Assembly: GCF_022024235.1 (NCBI RefSeq) | Contig: NZ_CP091800.1 | Location: forward strand, 23,501-87,500 | Direction of reading: 5' to 3' | DNA length: 64,000 bases | Origin: Segatella baroniae B14 | GTDB taxonomy: Bacteria > Bacteroidota > Bacteroidia > Bacteroidales > Bacteroidaceae | Shown here: piece after piece, positions 17,001 to 26,345 of the stretch | How positions within the stretch are numbered: the first letter of the stretch is position 1 | How the letters are laid out: each line of letters begins with the position of its first letter | The notes under the pieces: model-generated | Databases searched by the model: none | What the model saw: only the letters and a program-made list of their open reading frames with translations | Told to the model about the DNA's origin: nothing | Made by a program: the position numbers and the translations under genes

Positions 17001-18683
17001 TTACTCCTGTTTCAAACCTTCACAGAAGCCTACATAAGCAGGTTTACGTACCCAATTTGCATCCCAAAGACCGATAGGTTCATCAGCTCTCCAGCCACTA
17101 CCTTTAGGACTATCCTGAAGACCCCAGTTACAAATACCATACTGCTGGTTAGCAGGAATGATTTCAAAGTACTTCGATACAATAAACTTATAGTATTGAG
17201 CCATCAACTGCTGCTGTTCTTCAGTAACGTCAGCAGTATTAATGGTATTGCCTTCTGCATCTGCGATACCCATATCGAGCTCAGAGATACGCACCAACTT
17301 ACCTGTTGCTGCCATCATCTTCAGATGGTTTACATAAGCTTCCTCGTTAGCAGCCTGAGTTTTAGGATTCATGCTATAAGTAACGTGCATCTGACTACCT
17401 ATACCATCAATTTTGGTAACACCATCGCTTTCCCAATATTTTATCATATCGATAAGACCCTGAAGTTTAGCATTCTTATTATAAGCAGCTTCAAGATTAT
17501 AATCGTTGATAAACAGTTTCAACTGTACCGAATCGCTGGCAGCCTTACGAGCCAACTTCACAGCTAAACGGGCATAATCTTTACCAAGATGATCTTGCCA
17601 GAAGAAACACTTCTTAGGATCACCATCACGACCAGCGGTCTTAAGTTCTGCAGGAGCGGCGTCACTCATAGGCTCATTTACGACATCCCAAGCCTTAACT
17701 TTACCATTACAAGCCTTCATCATGCCAGAGATAAAGTTATTGAGTGCCCAAGTAAGGGTATCTTTCTTTACTTCTTCGGTCATACCACCGCCACCACCTT
17801 CTTGGTCTGGGTCGGCTACCGTCTTGATTTCGTATTCATGCCAAGAAGGCTTGGTCCAACCGTCTGCATTTTCCTCAAAAGTACCATTGGCTATCAAGTT
17901 ATTTCCATCTGGATCGAGTAGCTGTACATCATCCATCCAAATATCACCACCAAGAGTACCCAACTCGAAACGAAGTTGCTTCAAAGCACTCTTAGCCTCG
18001 AAAGCCTGCGCAACAGTAGTCCACTCTGTAGTAGACTTGAATGAAGGAGTTGGCCAATACTGAGTTGCATCACCCTGAGGCCATACCGTTACATCACAAG
18101 CAGCAGAAGTTTTTACACGCAACTTTAAGGTGTAAGTTTTGCCGCTCTGTAATTCAGTAGTAGGATTAACATATAACTCACGATCCCAGTTGTTGGTTTT
18201 AGGTTCGCCCATGTGGATATAAAGCACATGCTTAGTAGCATTAGGGTCTGTTATAAGGCTATTCAGATAAGCTACTTGCTGCTGAGAGTGCCAACAGAGA
18301 GTATGACCGAAAACAGTAAGACCTGCATTTGTAGCATTATTCACAAAAGACTCTACCGTAGCAGTATTCAAGGTACCATCTGAACCAACAACAGAAGCAT
18401 ACTTAAACGCATTACCTGTTACCACTTCATCATAGTTAGCTTTAGCCAGCGAATAAAGCTGACCTACTTGGTTAAACTGTTCTGCATTAACGGCACCGGC
18501 CATTACAAACTGAGGATATTTATCACGGTTAACATAGCTCTTCAACGTACCATATGAATTGATTTCGTCTTGAGCGATAACCTCAGCAGGCTCATCCGTT
18601 GTGAAACCAGGAATATCCTGGTCTGCACAAGCTGTAAGAGAGAGTCCTGCTGCAACGTATAATAAAGAATTTAATACTTTCAT
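17001..18683 (-). CDS. xyn10C: Xyn10C-type GH10 endo-xylanase lipoprotein with carbohydrate-binding insert
   Basis: Endo-1,4-beta-xylanase of 560 residues, probably tethered to the cell surface: the leader ends in LSLTAC (lipobox Cys19). The GH10 barrel starts at about 40 and is interrupted after FGHTLCWHSQQ (125-135) by an insert of about 150 residues (about 148-290) with a beta-sandwich look (DIWMDDVQL, NGTFEENADGW), typical of CBM4/9-type modules. The barrel resumes at about 300. The acid/base is Glu337 in WDVVNEP and the nucleophile is Glu468 in ISELD. A GH10 split by a binding module is the hallmark of Xyn10C in P. bryantii and related Bacteroides enzymes. It is last in the xus operon, 9 bases after xusE, and is the expected outer-surface cutter feeding the SusCD pairs. 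Confidence 0.95.
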   Translation of the reverse strand: MKVLNSLLYVAAGLSLTACADQDIPGFTTDEPAEVIAQDEINSYGTLKSYVNRDKYPQFVMAGAVNAEQFNQVGQLYSLAKANYDEVVTGNAFKYASVVGSDGTLNTATVESFVNNATNAGLTVFGHTLCWHSQQQVAYLNSLITDPNATKHVLYIHMGEPKTNNWDRELYVNPTTELQSGKTYTLKLRVKTSAACDVTVWPQGDATQYWPTPSFKSTTEWTTVAQAFEAKSALKQLRFELGTLGGDIWMDDVQLLDPDGNNLIANGTFEENADGWTKPSWHEYEIKTVADPDQEGGGGGMTEEVKKDTLTWALNNFISGMMKACNGKVKAWDVVNEPMSDAAPAELKTAGRDGDPKKCFFWQDHLGKDYARLAVKLARKAASDSVQLKLFINDYNLEAAYNKNAKLQGLIDMIKYWESDGVTKIDGIGSQMHVTYSMNPKTQAANEEAYVNHLKMMAATGKLVRISELDMGIADAEGNTINTADVTEEQQQLMAQYYKFIVSKYFEIIPANQQYGICNWGLQDSPKGSGWRADEPIGLWDANWVRKPAYVGFCEGLKQE

Positions 18684-18691
18684 TGTAATGA

Positions 18692-19729
18692 TTATTTGGT
18701 TGTTGTGAATTCACGCAAGTGATTGCCACGAGAAATCAGAACTAGTTTCTCGTTGTAGTTCTTAGTTACTTCACGAGTTACTTTCTTCTGAGTGGCTTCA
18801 TCATAATCTTCATAGCTGTAAATAACATCAAAATTTACTTCGATAAGATCACGTTCTCTGTCACCCCAAGCCACGCTATGGTCAACTTTTGAACCGTTTT
18901 TGACAAACTTACCGGTTCCCTTGATTTTGCAGTCAGCACTATTAGTAGAGAAGGTTATGTTACCATCAGCACCAATCGTCAGAATAGCATTGCCATCAAG
19001 TGTCTTAGATACAGTCTGAAGTTTACCATCTTTGTAAACAGGTTCACCATTAGCATTAAACTCTGCAGCTGTAACCGTCTCGCTATGTGCATAGTTTACT
19101 GAATTCATATCATAACAGGTAAGCATGCTCTTAGATGTATTGTCAGCGGTATTGAGCCAAATGCCAGAATACGGATTCTTATATTCTACTGCATAAAGGG
19201 TATAGTTCTTATTTTCTAAAATGGTATCATTACCTGCCTCAAGAATACGAACTGGAATAACGTAAGTAACATAAGCAGACTTCAAATCGTTGAAGAAAGC
19301 TTCGTTCAGTTTTACATTAACAACACCACGAACCTTACCTGCAGGAATAACGACATCTGTTGTCTCTAGAGAATAGTAATCAGAAGGCATTGCTACAACA
19401 GGTTTACCTGTATTCACAAATTTTTCACCTTCAATCTGATTAAATTTGAGATTATCTACCAAACTGTTATCAACAGCTATTTTCACATGACGATCGACTT
19501 TGTTAGACCAAACACCACCGAGCACCACTTGAAGCTGGCACATGTGTGCATTATCAAGTTCATTAGGGAATGCATCATCCTCGCCTAGAGTAATGGTACG
19601 AATTGGTGTCTGCTTAGCAAAATACACAGACTGGTAATCAAAATCGGCGAACTCTACATCACCGTTCTTGCAAGAAGAAGCAAGAACGAGTGAACAGAGA
19701 GATAATATTGCAAAAAAGATCTTTTTCAT
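18692..19729 (-). CDS. xusE: XusE-type surface glycan-binding lipoprotein (DUF1735-like)
   Basis: A 345-residue protein with a leader ending in LASSC, so a lipoprotein. The N-terminal half (YFAKQTPIRTITLG and following strands) resembles the DUF1735-type domain found in surface glycan-binding proteins encoded after SusD. The C-terminal half is rich in beta strands with GIWLNTADN and LISRGNHLREF. It lies between xusD and xyn10C and matches the position of xusE in P. bryantii. Its expected role is to hold xylan near the SusCD pairs and the xylanase. Domain recognition is approximate; operon position makes the call fairly secure. Confidence 0.8.
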   Translation of the reverse strand: MKKIFFAILSLCSLVLASSCKNGDVEFADFDYQSVYFAKQTPIRTITLGEDDAFPNELDNAHMCQLQVVLGGVWSNKVDRHVKIAVDNSLVDNLKFNQIEGEKFVNTGKPVVAMPSDYYSLETTDVVIPAGKVRGVVNVKLNEAFFNDLKSAYVTYVIPVRILEAGNDTILENKNYTLYAVEYKNPYSGIWLNTADNTSKSMLTCYDMNSVNYAHSETVTAAEFNANGEPVYKDGKLQTVSKTLDGNAILTIGADGNITFSTNSADCKIKGTGKFVKNGSKVDHSVAWGDRERDLIEVNFDVIYSYEDYDEATQKKVTREVTKNYNEKLVLISRGNHLREFTTTK

Positions 19730-19768
19730 CTTTGTTATCTTATTAAAATCAATTATTGTATCAGAGAA

Positions 19769-21562
19769 TTACTTCCAATCCTTATTCTGTGTAAGCTCAC
19801 TAAACTTCAAGCACTCAGTGTAAGGAATTGGACCATAATACATATAGTCAGCAAAGTTTCTCTTCTCTACTTCTACCTTATTATAGGTAGCTGAACCGTC
19901 AGCATTGATAACCTTACGGATACCCATAGCAGGTTCATTGATAGGAGCCTTCCAGCGACGAAGATCCCAGAAGCGGAAACCTTCAAAAGAAAGTTCGATA
20001 CGACGCTCGTTGCGTATAAGCTGTCGCATAGCCTCTTTATTGCCCTTGATGCTCTCGAGATAATCGTTACCTACACCAGCACGATCGTGAAGTGCCTTGA
20101 TGATATCATAAGCACTATAACCATGACCACCCTTGCCCTCTGGACCAAAAGCTTCGTTAGCAGCCTCAGCATAGTTCAAGAAGATCTCTGTGTAGCGGAT
20201 ACGTGGAGTATAATGATCCTGCTTAGTATTCACATTAGGCTCAAGGTTGATATCCTGGCGGAGCAACTTACGCATATAGTAACCGGTACGTGTAGAAGTA
20301 CCCTGTTCATAGTCGATACCATCATAAAGACCACCTACATGGGTATAGATTTCCTTATCACCAGAACCAACTTTAGAAGAATCGAGAACTACGAATGCTG
20401 CCAAACGAGGGTCACGGCCATCATATGGATGAGCAGGATCGAAACCACTCTTGGCATCAGTAATAGCATAACCGTTAGCCATAGGGAAAGCATCTACGAA
20501 GTTCTGAGTTGGGTTGATACGACCTTTACCCTGCAAAGAAGGTGGATAATTATCTTTTTCCCAGTCGTTGTTGCTAGATTTCTGACCACGCCAAAGTATT
20601 TCCTTAGGATTGATACCATCCTTCAATCCATTGATTTCAGCTGTATTAGAGAACCAGTGCCAACCTGTTGGATCCATACCTGCAAGACCACCATTAGCAT
20701 CGAGAACCTCAGCAGCATAGTCAGCAGCTGCTTTGTAATCAGTGCCACTTTGGTCAGCATAAGCAGGACTTGCTGCAAGAAGAGCTGCCTTACTGCGGAA
20801 AGCCTTAACGATAGTACCATCCATACGACCATTAAACTTACCACCGAAGACACGGTTAAGTGTGCTCACGTCAGCACCCATCTGCTTATACAAAGCTGGT
20901 ATTTCGTTAACAGAAGAGATATCGCTATAACGCATAGGCAACAAAGCTAAAGCGCTATCACAGTCCGCATAGAATGCCTTCATACATTCTGCAAATGTTT
21001 CACGAGGCATATTAAACTGTGAATTGACATCCTCAGGAGTAGTTACAATAGGTACACCAAGAAGAGTTCCCTTTGCATCATAACCACCATGAGCTTGGAG
21101 CAAGTAGTACATAAACATGGCACGAAGTGCATAAGCCTCACCACGTTCACGTGCTGCATACAATTTAGAAGCCACCTTATCTTCTGCCCAACGCACTTGG
21201 TCTACGCGGCTCAAGAAGAGATTCATATACATAATACCTGAACGACAATCACGCCAACGTTCAGCAGGATTATTGTCAGCTGCCCAAGTACCTGACGTAA
21301 TCTTACGCCAGTTGTTGGTATTATCATTGCTGACTGCATCGTCTGTAGCCACCTCATTAAAAGGGAAGCTTCCACATGGTATACGTGTATAACCATTACC
21401 GAGCACACCCTCTGCGTAAGAAGCATTCTGGTTCATATAATCTAAACCGAGGTTATTCTCGATAGCTGGAGAAAACATATCATCGCAAGAGCTTAAGCCC
21501 AGGGTGACAGCTCCAAGAATGCAGAGATATTTTAGTTTATTTGTTTTCATTGTTTTTCGCAT
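19769..21562 (-). CDS. xusD: XusD, SusD/RagB-family xylan-binding lipoprotein
   Basis: A 597-residue SusD-family outer-membrane lipoprotein. The leader ends in LGLSSC. The N-terminal TPR-like helices include AYALRAMFMYYLLQAHGG; the C-terminal part has the family ending RNERRIELSFEGFRFWDLRRWK. The ATG at 21562 overlaps the xusC stop by one base; an internal ATG four codons later (21550) is also possible. It forms the lid of the XusC channel, binding xylo-oligosaccharides for import. No defect is visible, unlike the other SusD homologue (xusB) in this operon. Confidence 0.95.
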   Translation of the reverse strand: MRKTMKTNKLKYLCILGAVTLGLSSCDDMFSPAIENNLGLDYMNQNASYAEGVLGNGYTRIPCGSFPFNEVATDDAVSNDNTNNWRKITSGTWAADNNPAERWRDCRSGIMYMNLFLSRVDQVRWAEDKVASKLYAARERGEAYALRAMFMYYLLQAHGGYDAKGTLLGVPIVTTPEDVNSQFNMPRETFAECMKAFYADCDSALALLPMRYSDISSVNEIPALYKQMGADVSTLNRVFGGKFNGRMDGTIVKAFRSKAALLAASPAYADQSGTDYKAAADYAAEVLDANGGLAGMDPTGWHWFSNTAEINGLKDGINPKEILWRGQKSSNNDWEKDNYPPSLQGKGRINPTQNFVDAFPMANGYAITDAKSGFDPAHPYDGRDPRLAAFVVLDSSKVGSGDKEIYTHVGGLYDGIDYEQGTSTRTGYYMRKLLRQDINLEPNVNTKQDHYTPRIRYTEIFLNYAEAANEAFGPEGKGGHGYSAYDIIKALHDRAGVGNDYLESIKGNKEAMRQLIRNERRIELSFEGFRFWDLRRWKAPINEPAMGIRKVINADGSATYNKVEVEKRNFADYMYYGPIPYTECLKFSELTQNKDWK

Positions 21563-24363
21563 TAGAAATTAACTTTTACACCTAAGTTGTATGAACGTGT
21601 CTGAGGTGCTGAGCCTACGTTAGTTTCCATATACTTACGCTCTTTAGCGATAGTAAGCAGGCTATTTCCACTAACATACACGCTCAAGCCATTGATCCAC
21701 TTACCAGCAAACATATTGGCTGGGAAATCATAGGTGAACTGTACCTTGTTCAGAAGAAGTGCACTTGTCTTGTATGTCCAGAAGTCTGAATCAACGAAAC
21801 TCAAGTCGTTATTAGAAGCTGTAAGACGTGGGTAAGTAGCAGAGTTTGCTGTTTCTGGAGTCCAACGACCGAGTGCCATATCACTGTACTTGCGCTCGCC
21901 ATAGCACCATGCATATTCGTTGTTCTTCAGACCCATACCGCCAAAGTCGCCTGTCCAGTTCATGAAGAATGTAAAGCCTTTATACTTAGCTGTGAAGTGG
22001 AAGCCAAGATAGAAGTCTGGATTCCAGTGACCTAATACCACACGGTCTTTGCTGTCAATCTTACCATCTTTATTCTGGTCTTTATATTTTAAGTCACCAG
22101 GCTTGGTCTTGTCGTTAACAGTAGCATTTGCTGCAATATCAGCTTCATCAGCGAAGAAGCCTAAGCACTGATAGCCACGGATAGCATCGATACGAGCTCC
22201 CTCTGATTTCTGCCAATCGTATTCTACCAACTCACTTACACGACTATTCTTATTAGTAACATACATGCCTGTTACACCTGCCTGCAAGTCAACTTCACCA
22301 AGATTTTTGTGGAAGTCTACAGTAAAGTCGAAACCACTACGATTCTGGATGTTGTAGTTATAGTTAGGCAAGAAAGTAGAAACTGGCCAGTATGTATGAT
22401 AGTAACTTGGGAAGTTAGCTTCTGGAGTAATAACCAAACCATCAAACTTCACATTGAAGTAGTTAGCATTAAGCTTAACCAGACCTTTACCAAAGCTAGC
22501 ATCGAGACCGAAGCGGAACTCTTTACGCTTGATAAAGCCGAGATCTACATTCTCACCACGCTGAGAATCAGATGTCTGCATGGCATTAGCACTCTCAGAC
22601 CATCCCCACCATGTACCTGTTGCGGTGAAGATATCATCATACATATAGTATTTTTCGAGATCGAGGTCTTCATTCACTACACCATAAGAAGCCGTCAATT
22701 TCAAATCGTCTAACCAGCCCTTAGTTCCTTCCATGAATTTTTCCTCGCTTAAGCGCCAACCCAATGTTCCTACTGGAGAAATAGCACCACGATGACCTTC
22801 AGCCAACTTAGCTGAGTGTACAGCAGCCATGCTTAAATCAGCATAATAGCGATGAGCATAGTTATAATTCAAGTTCAAGCCTAAGTTAGCATTGCTGGTA
22901 TGGTGATATTCTCCATCATTGCTGAGCTGATAAGCATGAGCCAACAAAGTAGCACCTACAGCATGCTGGTTGAACTGACGAGCCCAATCGAACTGACCAG
23001 AGAAGAAGATAGTCTGCTTGTCATGACTGTCGCTCACGTTCTGATTAGCCGTAAACTTATCAATCATTTTCTTTTCCAAAGAGATGATCTCATCGTAACC
23101 ATTCTGATTAGACCATGTAGGAATATAGTAAGCATATTCATTCTGGATACTAGCATTGTAGCTCGTGTTATAGTCGATAGCTACCTGAGTAGTAAAGCTC
23201 AAGCCCTTGAGTACCTTATTGAGATCGAACTTAATACCAGCATCAAACTGCAACTGACGGCTTGTATAAGTATTATAACCAGCAGCATACATATCAGCAA
23301 ATGGGTTAGACTGGTCAGTTAGCGTACCTCCAATAAGATACTGTCCGTCGATAACATTACTACTGTTACGAATCATCTTCATCATGTCAACAACATCAGG
23401 ATTCATCATGCTGATAGGGAGCAATGGTGACAGTGCATTCTTAGATGTAGGACGCAATGTTGCTGACTTTGACCAATAATTAGAACGGTCGCTACGGAGA
23501 TCATAGAAACTTGCAGAAGAGTTAACCCAACCCGTAATCCAATCGTTCAGACGTAGGTCGATATTACCACGGAAGTTCAAACGGTTAGTATGATTGTCTT
23601 TACCCTCACCAAAGTTGATTAGGTCGCCCTGATGATAAAAACCTACCTGAGCATAGAAGTGAGCATACTTGCCACCACCTTCGAATTCAGCCTGACCCTC
23701 GTAACGAGTATAACTCTTTTTCAGATAATCCTTAGAGAAGAAATCATTGCTATGATAACGATAAGGATTTCGGCCAGAAGCAAAGTTGTAGATATCTGTA
23801 TCGGTAAACGCTGGTTTATCACCATCATTAACCAAAGACTCATTATAAAGACTCATATACTGAGCTGCACCAAGGAAAGTAGGATACTCCTTAGGAGTAA
23901 ACAAGCTGACGTTACCACGTACACTTACCTTCAAGCCATCAGCGTGTCCACGCTTTGTAGTAATAAGTACAGCACCCTTAGCTGCGCGAGAGCCATAGAG
24001 GACGACAGCAGAAGCTGACTTCAGGAAAGTTATCTGATCTATCTCAGAAGGGTTTACATTATTGGCATCACGAGGAACACCGTCTACCAGTATCAGTGCA
24101 TCGCCCATATTCCAGAGCTGTCCGTTATAGCCACCGGCATAAGCCTGAAGAGCATCCAGACTATACGTATTATAGTTTTTCTGGGTCAGATCTTTCATAT
24201 CAACAGCAGAAATACCACCCAGCAGTTCTGATTTAGCTTTGGAACCGAAAGCTACTTTAACCTCAGCAGTATCAGCAACGGTCTGAGCGTTAGCTGAAAC
24301 TGAAGCTATAGCTGCCAGTGAAAAAGCCATAACAGATTTCGTATATTTTTTAGGTTGCTTCAT
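21562..24363 (-). CDS. xusC: XusC, SusC-family TonB-dependent xylo-oligosaccharide transporter
   Basis: A 933-residue outer-membrane TonB-dependent transporter. After the signal peptide (ending SANAQ) the plug domain has ILVDGVPRDANNVNPSEIDQ and VLYGSRAAKGAVLITTKRG, the standard SusC plug motifs. The rest is a beta barrel ending in a terminal aromatic residue (VKVNF). Unlike XusA it lacks the N-terminal carboxypeptidase-regulatory-like domain, so it is shorter. It is paired with XusD through a one-base overlap and imports xylan fragments with energy from TonB/ExbBD. Confidence 0.95.
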   Translation of the reverse strand: MKQPKKYTKSVMAFSLAAIASVSANAQTVADTAEVKVAFGSKAKSELLGGISAVDMKDLTQKNYNTYSLDALQAYAGGYNGQLWNMGDALILVDGVPRDANNVNPSEIDQITFLKSASAVVLYGSRAAKGAVLITTKRGHADGLKVSVRGNVSLFTPKEYPTFLGAAQYMSLYNESLVNDGDKPAFTDTDIYNFASGRNPYRYHSNDFFSKDYLKKSYTRYEGQAEFEGGGKYAHFYAQVGFYHQGDLINFGEGKDNHTNRLNFRGNIDLRLNDWITGWVNSSASFYDLRSDRSNYWSKSATLRPTSKNALSPLLPISMMNPDVVDMMKMIRNSSNVIDGQYLIGGTLTDQSNPFADMYAAGYNTYTSRQLQFDAGIKFDLNKVLKGLSFTTQVAIDYNTSYNASIQNEYAYYIPTWSNQNGYDEIISLEKKMIDKFTANQNVSDSHDKQTIFFSGQFDWARQFNQHAVGATLLAHAYQLSNDGEYHHTSNANLGLNLNYNYAHRYYADLSMAAVHSAKLAEGHRGAISPVGTLGWRLSEEKFMEGTKGWLDDLKLTASYGVVNEDLDLEKYYMYDDIFTATGTWWGWSESANAMQTSDSQRGENVDLGFIKRKEFRFGLDASFGKGLVKLNANYFNVKFDGLVITPEANFPSYYHTYWPVSTFLPNYNYNIQNRSGFDFTVDFHKNLGEVDLQAGVTGMYVTNKNSRVSELVEYDWQKSEGARIDAIRGYQCLGFFADEADIAANATVNDKTKPGDLKYKDQNKDGKIDSKDRVVLGHWNPDFYLGFHFTAKYKGFTFFMNWTGDFGGMGLKNNEYAWCYGERKYSDMALGRWTPETANSATYPRLTASNNDLSFVDSDFWTYKTSALLLNKVQFTYDFPANMFAGKWINGLSVYVSGNSLLTIAKERKYMETNVGSAPQTRSYNLGVKVNF

Positions 24364-24406
24364 TAGTATTGTAATATTGAAGTTGTATTGTTAGATAAAG
24401 TTTGAT

Positions 24407-26334
24407 TTACCATCCTGGGTTCTGTTTGAACTCTGGATAAATGCTGCAATCACTGATCTTAAGTGGTAACCAGTAATGCTTCTCTGTGAAGTTACGTACA
24501 AGGATAGTCTTCTCCTTGAATCCTGATACTTCGTTGTTCTCTGGATGTTCTGGATCACATTTTACGCGTTCGAACTCTTGAGAAGTCTTGATATTATAAG
24601 GAGCCTTATCAAGGAGCAACCAGCGACGAAGGTCGTTGAAGCGGTGACCCTCCCAAGAGAGTTCTACTGCACGCTCACGACGAAGTTCACTCATAAACTT
24701 GTCTAATGTAGCTGTATTCTTGGCAGCCAAATCTGCAACACCAGCACGCTCACGAACTTTATTGACAGCCTGGATAGCAGTAAGAGGAGCCTTATCAGAA
24801 GCATTAGGATTACCGGTAGCTTCAGCTACTGCCTCGGCATACATAAGGTATACATCGCTCAAGCGCATCCATGGTAAATGGATATTGAAATGCTGAGCCC
24901 AACCATAACCCTGGTCTACCTTGTTACAGCTATTGTCGATAAACTTATAAAGCAAATAACCTGTACGGCTACCCTTTTCTTCGTTTCTCCAACGACCACC
25001 AGTCTGCAAGTCTGCATAACGAATAGAATTCATTGGATTTGCAGCGATAGCAGCCTTAGAAGCAGCATCTGATTCCTGAGAAATATCACCCTTAATCAGC
25101 TTCTCACCGTCAAAACGGATATCATTGTAGAAACGTGGGTCACGACCCTTCCAAGGATGAGTCTTATCAAAACCAGATTCTGGGTCATCAAGTGGAAGAC
25201 CATTAGCCATACCATAATAGTTAACATAGTTGGCTGTTGGCAAAGTAAGTACACCACCATCATTCATATCGGCATTACAAGCAAAGAACTGCTTACTCAA
25301 ACCCCAGTTTGTACCGTTGAAGTCGCCATAGTCAGGACCACGGAAGATCGCCTCTGTCACGGTACCATCTACACTCTGACCAGGAACCTTACCATCTTGA
25401 CCCATGGTATAGAAGTTATTGCTATACTCCTTAAAATTAAGCAGACCAAACTGAGTAGCACCACTTTCTACCAAAGCGAGCAATTCACCAAAAGCATCAG
25501 CTGCCTTCTGACAATACTCCTTATTATATGATGCATTACCCGTAACGGTCTTATTCATCAATGGGCTACCTGCATAAAGCAAGTCTTTGCCTAAATAAGC
25601 CAAAGCTGCAATCTTGGTAACACGCAACTGGTTTTTACCCTTACTGTTAGAACCTACCTTAGTATTATCCCAGTCAATAGGGAGCAGATCAGCAGCCTTG
25701 CGGAAATCGGCAGCAGCTTTATCAGCACACACATTATAAGCCAAACGTGGCTCATGGAATTCCTCATCAGCAGGCAAAACTCGATCGATATAAGGCATGC
25801 CGCCAAAGTATTTCATCAACTGGAAATGGAACCAGCCACGGAAGAAATAAAGCTGACCCAACAAGAGATTTTTCTCTTCTTCGGTACCTACAAAGTAGTC
25901 GATATTAGCCAAACCGAGGTTAGCTTTACGGATACCATACCAGCAACCAGGAACGAGAGAATGAGCAAAACGGTCACCATTCGTATCGAAAGAATTACGA
26001 TCCATGAAACCACTCTGCCAACCATCATGGCTGCTCTGCCATCCCAGAAGTCACCCTGGTCAATCTTATATACCATGTGGTAGTCGATACCTACATTCTG
26101 GATTTCATCTTCACCCCAGTTCCAAGAGTTTGTCCAGTAACCCTTCTCAAACTCAGGGATACAGTTATAAAGTTCTTCGGTAAATCCCTCAAAGTTAGTG
26201 AAGTCCTTGAAAGCTTCAGTCTCTGAAATATCACTATCTGGAGCTTTATCAAGATAGGATGTACAACTGGTCATACCTGCTGTTACAAGCAGAGAGCTGT
26301 ACATGACAACGATATATTGGTTTAACTTTTTCAT
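24407..26334 (-). CDS. xusB: XusB, SusD/RagB-family lipoprotein, interrupted by a one-base frameshift
   Basis: SusD homologue, about 640 residues if restored. Bases 26334 to about 26022 encode the signal peptide (LVTAGMTSC lipobox) and the N-terminal helices up to GDFWDGRAAMM. The continuation WQSGFMDRNSFDTNGDRF lies in another frame and runs to 24407, ending in the family motif RRERAVELSWEGHRFNDLRRW. One missing base at about 26021-26023 (after the ATGATG codons) explains the break. As written, only about 105 native residues would be made, or a leaderless product from an internal ATG at 26005. The rest of the sequence shows no decay, so this is either a very recent mutation or a sequencing error. 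Partner of XusA. Confidence 0.9.
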
Positions 26335-26345
26335 TATTCGTATTA

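Noticed and set aside
24407..26005. A second, shorter SusD gene without a leader
   Set aside because: It is the C-terminal part of xusB after the frameshift; SusD proteins need the lipoprotein leader found in the other frame.
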